Shown one piece after another: positions 43,962 through 51,259 of a stretch of 58,835 bases of DNA; the first letter of the stretch is position 1, and every line of letters starts with the position of its first letter. The stretch is from Nitrososphaerota archaeon (lineage in GTDB: Archaea; Thermoproteota; Nitrososphaeria; Nitrososphaerales; Nitrosopumilaceae), in NCBI GenBank assembly GCA_028866655.1, contig JAGWHQ010000007.1, positions 1-58,835 on the forward strand, read 5' to 3'. The notes beneath the pieces were generated by a model that did no database searches, was not told the origin of the DNA, and worked only from the letters and a program-made list of their open reading frames with translations. The translations under genes and the position numbers were made by a program.

Positions 43962-44035
43962 GGGCCGGGAGAGATTTGAACTCTCGACCACCTCCGTGTC
44001 AGGGAGGTATCCTAACCAGACTAGACTACCGGCCC
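43962..44035 (-). tRNA. tRNA-Val (anticodon GAC)
   Basis: The minus strand from 44035 to 43962 folds as a complete tRNA. The acceptor GGGCCGG pairs with CCGGCCC. The anticodon arm CCTCC-CTGACAC-GGAGG has a 7-nt loop with anticodon GAC, reading GUC/GUU (valine). The T-arm GAGAG-TTCAAAT-CTCTC is standard. No intron, CCA is not encoded. It is 74 nt long and lies between the FMN-protein gene and bluB. Confidence 0.93.
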
Positions 44036-44058
44036 GTTAGAATACGAGCTTTCTCTAG

Positions 44059-44071
44059 ACGTTATTAACGT
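44059..44071 (-). promoter_or_regulatory. Promoter-like inverted repeat before tRNA-Val
   Basis: ACGTTA-T-TAACGT (44059-44071) is a perfect inverted repeat 24-36 nt upstream of the tRNA-Val 5' end. On the minus strand the AT-rich centre (GTTAATAAC) is in TATA-box position for the tRNA. It is reported as a promoter element; the palindrome may be a by-product of the AT-rich box. Confidence 0.4.
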
Positions 44072-44172
44072 TTAAGAAAATAGGCTTTGTTAGATATGAA
44101 AATGATAATCATGCCAAGAAGTAATAATATCAGAAAACAAGAATAATATGCAATGCATCAAGTGACTATCAT

Positions 44173-44883
44173 ATGATTGGTGATTTTTCACCAGAGGAAA
44201 AGGATGGATTTTACAAGGCAGTATTTTCCAGACGTGATGTTCGATCTCATTTTACTTCAGAACTAATTGATGAAAAAGCACTTACACGCATATTGAATGC
44301 AGCACATCATGCCCCATCTGTTGGATTTTCTCAGCCATGGAATTTTATTTTAGTTAAAAACAAAGATACCAGAAAACAGGTTAGAGATTCATTTGACAAG
44401 GAACGAATTCGCTCCTCTGCTCTTGTTGAAGACCCAAAAAGATCAAAGTACTTGTCATTAAGACTAGAAGGAATTTTAGATTGTGCTGTGAACATATGCA
44501 TTACATATGATCCAACAAAGTTTGGTCCTTTTGTAATAGGAAGATCAAGTATTCCAGAGACAGGGATCTATAGTGTTTGTTGTGCGATACAAAATCTTTG
44601 GCTTGCAGCAAGAGCAGAAGGGATTGGTGTTGGTTGGGTCAGCATACTTTCAAATGATGATCTGAAAAAAATTCTTGAGATTCCAGAACATGTAGTTCCT
44701 GTGGCTTATCTTTGTCTTGGACACGTATCAAATTTTGCAGACAAGCCAGATCTAGAGAGTGCGGGTTGGTTACCACGTCTTGGTCTCAAAGATGTTGTGT
44801 ATTATGAAAAATGGAATAATGAAAGCGATCCTGATTGGCAACAAATTCATCAGATGATCATCTCAAATCTGGATTACGCTTAA
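44173..44883 (+). CDS. bluB: 5,6-dimethylbenzimidazole synthase (BluB)
   Basis: Makes the lower ligand of cobalamin by oxygen-dependent cleavage of FMNH2. 236 residues of the nitroreductase fold. FSRRDVRSHFTSELIDEKALTRILNAAHHAPSVGFSQPWNFILV and ARAEGIGVGWVSIL match BluB rather than general nitroreductases. Ammonia-oxidising thaumarchaea are known cobalamin makers. The start is ATG 44173. The stop TAA lies inside the probable promoter of tRNA-Arg. Confidence 0.88.
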   Translation: MIGDFSPEEKDGFYKAVFSRRDVRSHFTSELIDEKALTRILNAAHHAPSVGFSQPWNFILVKNKDTRKQVRDSFDKERIRSSALVEDPKRSKYLSLRLEGILDCAVNICITYDPTKFGPFVIGRSSIPETGIYSVCCAIQNLWLAARAEGIGVGWVSILSNDDLKKILEIPEHVVPVAYLCLGHVSNFADKPDLESAGWLPRLGLKDVVYYEKWNNESDPDWQQIHQMIISNLDYA

Positions 44884-44908
44884 ATGCTTACCAAGTGTGA
44901 TTTTTTCT

Positions 44909-45001
44909 GGGCTCGTAGCGCAGAGTCTAATTGACGCGAAACATGGATAGCGCGGTAGCCTCCTAAGTTACAGGTCGAGGGATCGAAGCCCTCCGGGCCC
45001 G
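44909..45001 (+). tRNA. tRNA-Arg (anticodon CCT) with an insertion in the D-loop
   Basis: The acceptor GGGCTCG pairs with CGGGCCC (44994-45000, one G-U), and G45001 is the discriminator base. The anticodon arm GTAGC-CTCCTAA-GTTAC gives anticodon CCT, reading AGG. The T-arm GAGGG-ATCGAAG-CCCTC pairs fully but has A at the usual U54. The D-stem GCGC (44918-44921) pairs with GCGC (44950-44953), but the loop is 28 nt (44922-44949) instead of about 8-11. A D-loop intron of roughly 16-20 nt is the likely explanation, as archaea have introns at many tRNA positions. Its exact ends are not resolved. A TTAAATG box is about 26 nt upstream, overlapping the bluB stop. Confidence 0.82.
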
Positions 45002-45021
45002 TTTTATTTTAAATCAAAAAT

Positions 45022-45438
45022 TTAGGTTGAAGTTGTACCAGGTGTACTTTTCACAACTGATTTGAAGATGTCTACTGTATAATTTCCCTCAAAGATGTGG
45101 ATAACCTTGTCACCTTCTACAGATTTCACTCTGAAATAATGTTGGTATGAACCGTCACTGTTTACATTGGTTTGTGCAACATAAACTGGTTTTCCATTTT
45201 GATATATCTCGATTTCAACAGGATAACCTGGTGCAGGATTTTGTACTGTTCCCCAAACGCAACCAAATGGTAATTTGCTATCTCCTGGAATATACATGGA
45301 AACAACACTTTTTTCCACTACAACATTTTCTTCAGGCACTAGAGTCTGGTTCCATTCTGTACCTTGAGATGTTTGTAATGTAAGACTTGGAAGTAAGAGC
45401 ATCAAGAATCCAAAAATTGCGCCGATTAGCAACTTCAT
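45022..45438 (-). CDS. Small secreted beta-domain protein (unknown)
   Basis: 138 residues: signal peptide (hydrophobic about 4-20), then a beta-rich domain with PFGCVWGTVQNPAPGYPVEIEIYQNGKPVYVAQTNVNSDGSYQHYF. This pattern (GTVxNPxPGYPVxIxIY...DGSYxHxF) looks like an extracellular bacterial-Ig-like module, common in thaumarchaeal surface proteins. There is no catalytic motif. The palindromic box TTAATATTTAA (about 45458-45468) lies about 25 nt upstream and may also serve the divergent small zinc protein. Confidence 0.6.
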   Translation of the reverse strand: MKLLIGAIFGFLMLLLPSLTLQTSQGTEWNQTLVPEENVVVEKSVVSMYIPGDSKLPFGCVWGTVQNPAPGYPVEIEIYQNGKPVYVAQTNVNSDGSYQHYFRVKSVEGDKVIHIFEGNYTVDIFKSVVKSTPGTTST

Positions 45439-45493
45439 GCCAACAATTCCGTATTGTTAAATATTAAGTTGACGTATTTTACATTCATACCAC

Positions 45494-45613
45494 TTGATAT
45501 CAGAAGAGAAGCTAAACGATGGATGCAAATGTGACTGCCATTATGGTGGAGCAATAAGTTGTCCTTCATGTAAAGAAAATCATGGCAAGCACGTTTGTGC
45601 ACACTGTAAGTAG
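45494..45613 (+). CDS. 39-aa zinc-binding micro-protein (unknown)
   Basis: A small frame that starts with TTG 45494 and ends TAG 45613. The product has a dense cysteine/histidine set: GCKCDCHYGG, then SCPSCKENHGKHVCAHCK. The eight Cys/His positions make two CXC or CXXC knuckles plus a CX2C pair, so it should fold around one or two zinc ions. Its stop is directly next to the convergent stop at 45614. It resembles very small zinc ribbon proteins of archaea, none of which I can name. It is supported by composition and the AT-rich box around 45458-45468, not by homology. Confidence 0.5.
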   Translation: MISEEKLNDGCKCDCHYGGAISCPSCKENHGKHVCAHCK

Positions 45614-46072
45614 TTATTTTTTCTTTTTACTGCTTTCCTTTGCAGCCAAAGTCTTCAGGTCGGCAAGATCTACTTTTAGTTTCTCGATCTCAACTAGTGT
45701 GTTAAGATTCGATATCTCAGATTTGAGACTCTCAATTTCTGCATCTTTGTTCTTAAGTGAACTTCGAAGTGAATTCAATTCAGCGTTTAATTCAGATTTT
45801 GCTTGACTAATTTGATTTGATGTCATTTGCAGGGTTTGGCCACTGCTGTGACTAGTTAGCTTTTTTTTTTCTACGTGTTCGTGGCCCTCAGATCTGTGCA
45901 TATACTGGGTGCTTTTCAGAGCGAGCCAGCATATGGCTACCAAGAACCATGAGATGGCTGAAAAAACGATAAATATTTGCTTTGTAGCTTCTGGCATGAC
46001 AAAATACATTATAGTCATTGTTATTGCAAGACAACTTGTTACAATTGTAGGTGTGTCATACTGACGCTCCAT
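45614..46072 (-). CDS. Membrane protein with long C-terminal coiled coil (unknown)
   Basis: 152 residues. Two N-terminal hydrophobic spans (about 9-27 and 33-52) are followed by a polar linker and a long coiled coil (about 85-145: AELNSLRSSLKNKDAEIESLKSEISNLNTLVEIEKLKVDLADLKTL), ending in a Lys-rich tail. It may tether something to the membrane from the cytoplasmic side. No family name. Its stop abuts the zinc micro-protein stop. Confidence 0.6.
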   Translation of the reverse strand: MERQYDTPTIVTSCLAITMTIMYFVMPEATKQIFIVFSAISWFLVAICWLALKSTQYMHRSEGHEHVEKKKLTSHSSGQTLQMTSNQISQAKSELNAELNSLRSSLKNKDAEIESLKSEISNLNTLVEIEKLKVDLADLKTLAAKESSKKKK

Positions 46073-46161
46073 GAATTTATCTCTCTGATGGTTGAATATA
46101 AATAGTAATGCAGATTTTCAAGATAAAAAAGGACTTTGTAAAAATGAAAAAGGGGTAAATG

Positions 46162-46404
46162 CTAATCAGTGCTTTGAGTAGTCTTTCCTTGAGTGATCTC
46201 CATTTCTGGAACTTCAGATTGTAAAATCTTTATTTTTTGTAGAAGTTCGTTTCGAAGATCTCTAGCTACTCGTCTTACGGTTGGTCTTGGAACCCCAAGT
46301 TCTTCTACTACTTTGGAGTAGATATCTTGTTTATCTGTAAGGCCTTTGTCAAGCAATTCATTGATTGCTTGTTTGATGCTTGTGCTTTGAGTAGTACGAT
46401 TCAC
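46162..46404 (-). CDS. Small helix-turn-helix protein (possible regulator)
   Basis: 80 residues from GTG 46404. A helix-turn-helix is visible: TDKQDIYSKVVEELGVPRPTVRRVARDLRNEL, with typical PRPTVRR recognition-helix sequence. The frame is open to TTG 46419, but a TATATAG box (46426-46434, minus strand) is 25 nt before GTG 46404, so the shorter start is favoured. Targets are unknown. The 3' tail is polar and likely disordered. Confidence 0.65.
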   Translation of the reverse strand: MNRTTQSTSIKQAINELLDKGLTDKQDIYSKVVEELGVPRPTVRRVARDLRNELLQKIKILQSEVPEMEITQGKTTQSTD

Positions 46405-46678
46405 GAATTTTAATTTCAAGATGTTCTATATAAGACTGTTACTATGTTTTTGGTAATAATTTTTGATACTTGAAAGTTTGACTTTGACACAAAAATAGAA
46501 TTGTGTGTTTGTATCACAGAATCATAGTTTTTGAAGAAATTTTACAAACAAAAATTTGTTATCTAAAATGTTTTTATTTTACGAATTTATTATCATCTTA
46601 CAGAATTAGTAATTCATCCACCCCACTATGGAAGTAAGTGGAGAAAAGTTCTTATGATTAAAAATCAGTTGTCAAGAG

Positions 46679-47158
46679 GTGTCCAAGGCAACCGTTGAAA
46701 CAAATTTTGGTAACATAGTCTTTGAATTATTCCCAAATATTGCTCCAGAAACTGTGAGAAATTTTACCAAATTAGCAAAAAGTAACTTTTATGATGGAAC
46801 ATTATTCCATCGTGTAATTCCTGGTTTCATGATTCAGGGCGGAGACCCAAACACAAAGAAGTCAGACAAGAGCAATTGGGGTATGGGCGGACCAGGATAT
46901 ACAATAAAGGCAGAATTCAGCTCCAGATCTCATCTTAGAGGCATAGTATCAATGGCAAGAGCCATGGATCCAAATAGTGCAGGCTCTCAGTTTTTCATAG
47001 TAACTACAGATAGCACCTTCCTAGACAAGCAATATACTGTCTTTGGCCAAGTTCTGCAAGGAATGGATGTAGCAGATAAAATTGTCAAACTTCCAAGAGA
47101 CAAAAATGATTGTCCTCAACAGGAAGCAAAGATCGTGCGCATAAGCATATCAGAATAG
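46679..47158 (+). CDS. Cyclophilin-type peptidyl-prolyl isomerase
   Basis: 159 residues, a folding enzyme. FHRVIPGFMIQGGDPNTKKS, GIVSMARAMDPNSAGSQFFIV and FGQVLQGMDVADKIV carry the active-site Arg, Phe, Met and Gln residues. The FLDKQYTVFG loop has Phe in place of the tryptophan of human cyclophilin A, as in many prokaryotic forms. The start is GTG 46679, about 27 nt after an AT-rich box. No signal peptide, so it is cytoplasmic. Confidence 0.93.
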   Translation: MSKATVETNFGNIVFELFPNIAPETVRNFTKLAKSNFYDGTLFHRVIPGFMIQGGDPNTKKSDKSNWGMGGPGYTIKAEFSSRSHLRGIVSMARAMDPNSAGSQFFIVTTDSTFLDKQYTVFGQVLQGMDVADKIVKLPRDKNDCPQQEAKIVRISISE

Positions 47159-47168
47159 GAAATTAGAG

Positions 47169-48182
47169 TTGAAAATTCTTCTAAGCCTGCTCATCATACC
47201 AATACTAGTTCTTGCAGGCTCTCAAGCATTTGGTCAATTATCCATGGGAGCTGCACCTGAAGAAGTCATCAAGGTCACCATTGATGAAAGTGGTACTGCA
47301 CATGTAACACATGAGATCAATTCTACTGCAAATTTGAAACCAATTCAGATTGATACAATAAATGGCAACATGAATAATCTTACTGTTACAGATGTCAACG
47401 GCAATCCAGTTGAATATGCCAAGATCCAAAAAACACCACTATCTATCATCATTAACGTTTCACAACGAAATATGACTTTGGTTAAGTATGATTTAGTAGG
47501 CGCTGTAACAAATACTGATGGAGTATGGAGATGGAACTATTATGAACCACAAGACACTGATTACACTGCATTTCATTTTCCAAAAGGAGTTGACATGGTC
47601 TGGGCAAATGAAAGACCTGTATATCTTGGAAATCTCGGTCTGGGCCAACACGGAAATGGATTTAGATTGCAATATGTCATAAATGAACCTGTAAACATTC
47701 AGACTGTTCAGACGGGAGGAAAGAATTTTTCAGTGGGAGTAAGAACTGTATCAGGACTTGGAAATTATGCTTTTGATGAATCACTAAGATCATACTCGTT
47801 TAATTTTGACAAGGCAAATGTACCAATCGTTGTGATAATGCCACAGGATCTTCTATCTGGTCCGTATGATGTAACATTAAATGGTAATGCAACTTTGCAC
47901 CAAGAATTTCACTATAATTCAACACATGCATGGATTGGATTTGAGCCAGCCAAAAGTGGCACTATTCAGATAACAGGAGGACCAGGAAACCAAGGACAAC
48001 AAACTAGTACACCATCTAGTTCATTTGATAATGCCACAATAGGAAGCAGTACGCCTACAAGTCAGCCAGATGATACATCAACATACCTTTTGATTGGAGG
48101 TATTATTACAGCAGGAGTTATCGGCATTATAATTGTCAAAAAGACTAGATCAAAGACAACACTCAAGCCAAAAGATACTTAG
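47169..48182 (+). CDS. Secreted/membrane-anchored surface protein (unknown)
   Basis: 337 residues. Signal peptide (about 1-22), then an extracellular beta domain with repeated VTIDESGTAHVTHEI and TVTDVNGNPVEY patterns and many Asn-X-Ser/Thr sites. A Ser/Thr/Pro-rich stalk (about 270-308) and a C-terminal span (about 309-327) with a basic tail follow. It is probably a surface-anchored glycoprotein. It lies only 10 nt after the cyclophilin gene on the same strand, so it may be co-transcribed. The start is TTG 47169. Confidence 0.65.
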   Translation: MKILLSLLIIPILVLAGSQAFGQLSMGAAPEEVIKVTIDESGTAHVTHEINSTANLKPIQIDTINGNMNNLTVTDVNGNPVEYAKIQKTPLSIIINVSQRNMTLVKYDLVGAVTNTDGVWRWNYYEPQDTDYTAFHFPKGVDMVWANERPVYLGNLGLGQHGNGFRLQYVINEPVNIQTVQTGGKNFSVGVRTVSGLGNYAFDESLRSYSFNFDKANVPIVVIMPQDLLSGPYDVTLNGNATLHQEFHYNSTHAWIGFEPAKSGTIQITGGPGNQGQQTSTPSSSFDNATIGSSTPTSQPDDTSTYLLIGGIITAGVIGIIIVKKTRSKTTLKPKDT

Positions 48183-48223
48183 ATAAAAAAAATTCAACTC
48201 AGATTATTAATAGCAAAATATCA

Positions 48224-48415
48224 ATGAGCCACATGCAATGTGGGTGTCATTGTATAAAATGTGGCAGCATGGAATTGTCATCCAAACAAGTTGGAGAGAC
48301 TGAAAAAGACGGATATTATGATATGCATCATACCTGTCTAAAATGCAAAACGCACTTTGACCATTTGGAGGGTGATGTCTTTGATTTATGTGAAAAGTGT
48401 GGATTTAATGTCTAA
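48224..48415 (+). CDS. Small zinc-ribbon protein (unknown)
   Basis: 63 residues with nine cysteines and several histidines: CGCHCIKCG, HTCLKCKTHFDH and LCEKCGFNV. Four CXC or CXXC pairs allow one or two zinc ribbons. It is soluble and cytoplasmic. Such proteins may bind RNA or act in transcription, but there is no direct hint. Its stop overlaps the convergent gene by 4 nt. The start is ATG 48224. Confidence 0.6.
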   Translation: MSHMQCGCHCIKCGSMELSSKQVGETEKDGYYDMHHTCLKCKTHFDHLEGDVFDLCEKCGFNV

Positions 48416-48888
48416 TTGACTTCAAGCAACTTTACTTTGGAATAATAGCTGCGTTTTTCTCGCAAGTCCTTTTGAAGTTCATGGCTAAAGGCCATGGTTG
48501 CAAGTGTTTTTGATACATCTAAAGGAATTGTAGACCAGCCGTATTCTCGTAGTTGTGCTACTACTTCAGAGACAGTTCGTGCCTGATCAAAGAAGGAGTC
48601 TTCGATTAGTACCTGCATTTTGCCTTTAATCTGATCTTTGTCGATAAATGTAGGTGTAGAAAATTCAGGTTCGTGAACCTCAGCATCATTAAGGGAATTT
48701 AACAGTCCGGTTGTTTGTGGCAGAGATTGGTCATAGGAATATTCGTACTGAACATTGTTATTTGTAGAATCTTTGACAAACGATGCTAGATTGCATATGA
48801 CTTGTTCTACGCTTTCATTGTCTATATAGAAGTCCTTTGACTCTATTTCAATTTCATTTTGACCGTATTTTATCTTAATTCTTGCCAT
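48412..48888 (-). CDS. Conserved-looking soluble protein (unknown)
   Basis: 158 residues, no membrane span. The N-terminus is a beta-rich part (ARIKIKYGQNEIEIESKDFYIDN), the middle is polar, and the C-terminal 60 residues look helical with a possible small DNA-binding fold (TVSEVVAQLREYGWSTIPLDVSKTLATMAFSHELQKDLREKRSYYSKV). I cannot assign a function. It is convergent with the zinc-ribbon gene by a 4-nt overlap. Confidence 0.5.
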   Translation of the reverse strand: MARIKIKYGQNEIEIESKDFYIDNESVEQVICNLASFVKDSTNNNVQYEYSYDQSLPQTTGLLNSLNDAEVHEPEFSTPTFIDKDQIKGKMQVLIEDSFFDQARTVSEVVAQLREYGWSTIPLDVSKTLATMAFSHELQKDLREKRSYYSKVKLLEVN

Positions 48889-49026
48889 TTCGTAACTTTC
48901 AATCCTGATTTACTTGATTTATTTTGTTAGCTCTAAGTAGCTTAGAAAACTGATCAAAATATTTACACAACTTATCTGGATTTTTTTTCCGTATAGTCCT
49001 AAAAGGGAATATTTCAATTTGTAAGC

Positions 49027-49500
49027 GTGGAAAGACGCTCAAAGATAATAATTATAGTAGTTTGTGCTGTTGCTGCCGTAGGAATATTTGGATATTCTCA
49101 GTATCTGTCTGCCACTAGTCTCAGCATCTCCATACTTGAGAGTAAAATAATACAGAGAAGCGGTGACAATTCTCTATACAATATGACGCTTCAATTCAAA
49201 AATCCTTCATTGCTTCCTATTAACGTTGGACAGACAGATTTTGTCATATCAATTAACAATGAGAATCTAGGTACAGGTACACTACAACCACTTGTAATAC
49301 CACCTATGGGAAAAATTTCATCCCAGGCTCCATTTACTGCAGATAATGCAATTCTTGATAAATATAACAATGACAATAATGTACCAAATGTCAAATTGAG
49401 TGGAACAAGCAAGTATGGAATCTCAATAATATCAGTAAATGTTCCATTCACGTATTATCCAACAGAACAAGAAGCCAGAGAATTTATACACGGTTCCTAA
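49027..49500 (+). CDS. Membrane-anchored LEA2-type protein, third paralogue
   Basis: 157 residues: one N-terminal span (about 6-24) and an extracytoplasmic domain. The core YNMTLQFKNPSLLPINVGQTDFVISINNENLGTGTLQ repeats the F-X-NP...NG/NN-X-LGTG pattern of the paralogues at 15937-16509 and 43032-43532, with INN in place of YANG. The start is GTG 49027. It is followed by the PfkB kinase 15 nt later on the same strand, so co-transcription is likely. Function unknown. Confidence 0.6.
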   Translation: MERRSKIIIIVVCAVAAVGIFGYSQYLSATSLSISILESKIIQRSGDNSLYNMTLQFKNPSLLPINVGQTDFVISINNENLGTGTLQPLVIPPMGKISSQAPFTADNAILDKYNNDNNVPNVKLSGTSKYGISIISVNVPFTYYPTEQEAREFIHGS

Positions 49501-49515
49501 AATCAGCAAAAGGGT

Positions 49516-50409
49516 ATGCTGACCGTATTTGGATCAATAGCTTACGATACAATAAGGACTCCTACAAAAGTTGTTAAAAATGCATTAGGTGGAGCAGCAA
49601 CATATGCTGCAATCTCTGCAAGTTTCTTTGTTAAACCCGGCTTGATTGGAGTTGTAGGTCAGGATTTTCCAAAAAGTTATCAAAATATACTAGATAGATT
49701 TGTTGACACGCGCGGAGTAGTTCATGCAAAAGGCAAGACATTCAGGTATGATGGAAGCTATGATTCAACTCTGAGTATGCGTACAACCAACAAGACAGAA
49801 CTTAACGTATTGAAGGATTTCAAGCCTGTTGTATCAGAAGAATATCGCAAGTCAGAGTTTGTATATCTTGCAAATAATGATCCTGTCCAAAACACTAGAA
49901 TCCTAAAGGAATTTGATAGAGTCAAATTTTCAATGTGTGATACCATAGAATTTTGGATATCAAGTAAAAAAAATGATGTTATCAAGATGATGGGCTCTGT
50001 TGATTCAGTTGTAATCAATGATGAAGAAGCCAAGTTGCTTACAAAGACCCACAACTTGATCAAGGCTGCAAAAAAGATCATGGAATGGGGAACAAAGTAT
50101 GTCATAATAAAAAAAGGCGAACATGGATCTTTGTTGTTTTATGAGGATGTCATATTTCCATCACCTGCCTTTTCAATGGAAAATATTGTAGATCCTACAG
50201 GCGCAGGCGATTCTTTTGCAGGCGGAATGATAGGATATCTATCAAGCAAAAACAGTACCAAAACCTCAACCATCAGAGAGGCTGCAGTATATGGAAATGT
50301 TATGGGTTCATTTGCAGTGGAAAAATACGGAGTATATGGAATTACACGATTGAAAAGATCAGATATCAAGAAAAGATTTGACAGATACAAAAAGATGGTA
50401 CATTTCTAA
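49516..50409 (+). CDS. PfkB-family carbohydrate/nucleoside kinase
   Basis: 297 residues of the ribokinase fold. The signature DPTGAGDSFAGGMIGYL (about residue 227-242) includes the catalytic Asp, and the front has LGGAATYAAISASFFVKPGLIGVVGQDF. The substrate (ribose, adenosine or another sugar) cannot be told. It is followed by the dUTPase gene 35 nt later. Family members in archaea include ADP- and ATP-dependent forms. Confidence 0.85.
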   Translation: MLTVFGSIAYDTIRTPTKVVKNALGGAATYAAISASFFVKPGLIGVVGQDFPKSYQNILDRFVDTRGVVHAKGKTFRYDGSYDSTLSMRTTNKTELNVLKDFKPVVSEEYRKSEFVYLANNDPVQNTRILKEFDRVKFSMCDTIEFWISSKKNDVIKMMGSVDSVVINDEEAKLLTKTHNLIKAAKKIMEWGTKYVIIKKGEHGSLLFYEDVIFPSPAFSMENIVDPTGAGDSFAGGMIGYLSSKNSTKTSTIREAAVYGNVMGSFAVEKYGVYGITRLKRSDIKKRFDRYKKMVHF

Positions 50410-50444
50410 AAAAGGTTATAGATATCAAATTAAAAAATATAACA

Positions 50445-50777
50445 ATGGACGATAAGCTAGATACAATTTTCAGTCTACAAAAGAATCTTGAAAAAATGAT
50501 GAATCTTGATCGTTATCCAAAAGATACTCAGGGGAAGGTTTCTGCACTTTGCACAGCAATAATTCATGAAGCAGTTGAGCTTCAGAGAAACACAAATTGG
50601 AAGTGGTGGAAAAAACCTACGCCTTTTGATGAAGCTGCAGCCCGTGAAGAACTAATAGACATTTGGCACTTTGTAATTCAAGCATCACTTGAGCTTAACA
50701 TGACTCCAGATGATATTCTAAAAGAATATCAAAAAAAGAATCAGATAAACAGACAAAGACAGATAGATGGTTACTGA
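50445..50777 (+). CDS. Dimeric-type dUTPase / MazG-like NTP pyrophosphatase
   Basis: 110 residues, all helical. The metal-binding pattern is EAVELQRNTNWKWWKK and a second EELIDIWHFVI motif, typical of dimeric dUTPases and MazG-like enzymes that hydrolyse dUTP or related NTPs to the monophosphate. Removing dUTP would complement the tmk, UMP kinase and HD hydrolase set of this window. Its end overlaps the convergent MtrA-like gene by 7 nt. Confidence 0.85.
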   Translation: MDDKLDTIFSLQKNLEKMMNLDRYPKDTQGKVSALCTAIIHEAVELQRNTNWKWWKKPTPFDEAAAREELIDIWHFVIQASLELNMTPDDILKEYQKKNQINRQRQIDGY

Positions 50778-51259
50778 GTTTGTTTCAGAGTCTCAATCAC
50801 AGTTTTTAGTTGTGAAATACTGGTCTGGCCTATTTTGTTTATGATTTTTACTTGTCCTTGAAATTTTGACACTTGTTTTTTTGTAACTGTCAGTATTGGA
50901 TGAGGGCTTGAAGAACCAATAATTTTTTGGTTTACATCCATTCCATTTTTGTACAAACAGAGTAAAGAATCTCCTGGTTTGTGTCCAAGTGTGTCTTTAC
51001 CACAGAGTATGAGTGTATCAATTTTCTCATTTGATGTTATAGATTTTACAAGAGAGTCGATTCCTTTGTTTTCAGATAATAATCTTCCAGCTATTGCAAC
51101 CTCTTTGATAATAGATGATTTTGAAATGTCTTTTAGTAGATTCATACTTGATAAAGTACAAACTGCAATGTTTGATGCAGGATCCCCAAAAAATACCTCT
51201 TCCTCTATTGGAAGAAGAATCCTACATAATTCTCCTGCAATATCATCAATCAGATTCAT
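50771..51259 (-). CDS. MtrA-like corrinoid protein (free-standing)
   Basis: 162 residues. It lines up over its whole length with MtrA, the corrinoid subunit of methyl-tetrahydromethanopterin:CoM methyltransferase: GDPASNIAVCTL, AIAGRLLSENKGIDSLV, TLILCGKDTLGHKPGDSLLCLYKNG and KIIGSSSPHPIL. The histidine in LGHKPG is at the place of the cobalt ligand. It lacks the membrane anchor of MtrA and no other mtr gene is near. The ATG at 51259 overlaps the upstream DegT-type gene by 4 nt. It could be a methyl carrier for a folate-independent methionine synthase (inference) in this cobalamin-making organism. Confidence 0.72.
   Translation of the reverse strand: MNLIDDIAGELCRILLPIEEEVFFGDPASNIAVCTLSSMNLLKDISKSSIIKEVAIAGRLLSENKGIDSLVKSITSNEKIDTLILCGKDTLGHKPGDSLLCLYKNGMDVNQKIIGSSSPHPILTVTKKQVSKFQGQVKIINKIGQTSISQLKTVIETLKQTQ

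Noticed and set aside
44909-45001. tRNA-Arg as a pseudogene
   Set aside because: All four stems pair fully, the anticodon loop is normal and a promoter-like box is in place; only the D-loop is long, which an intron explains better.
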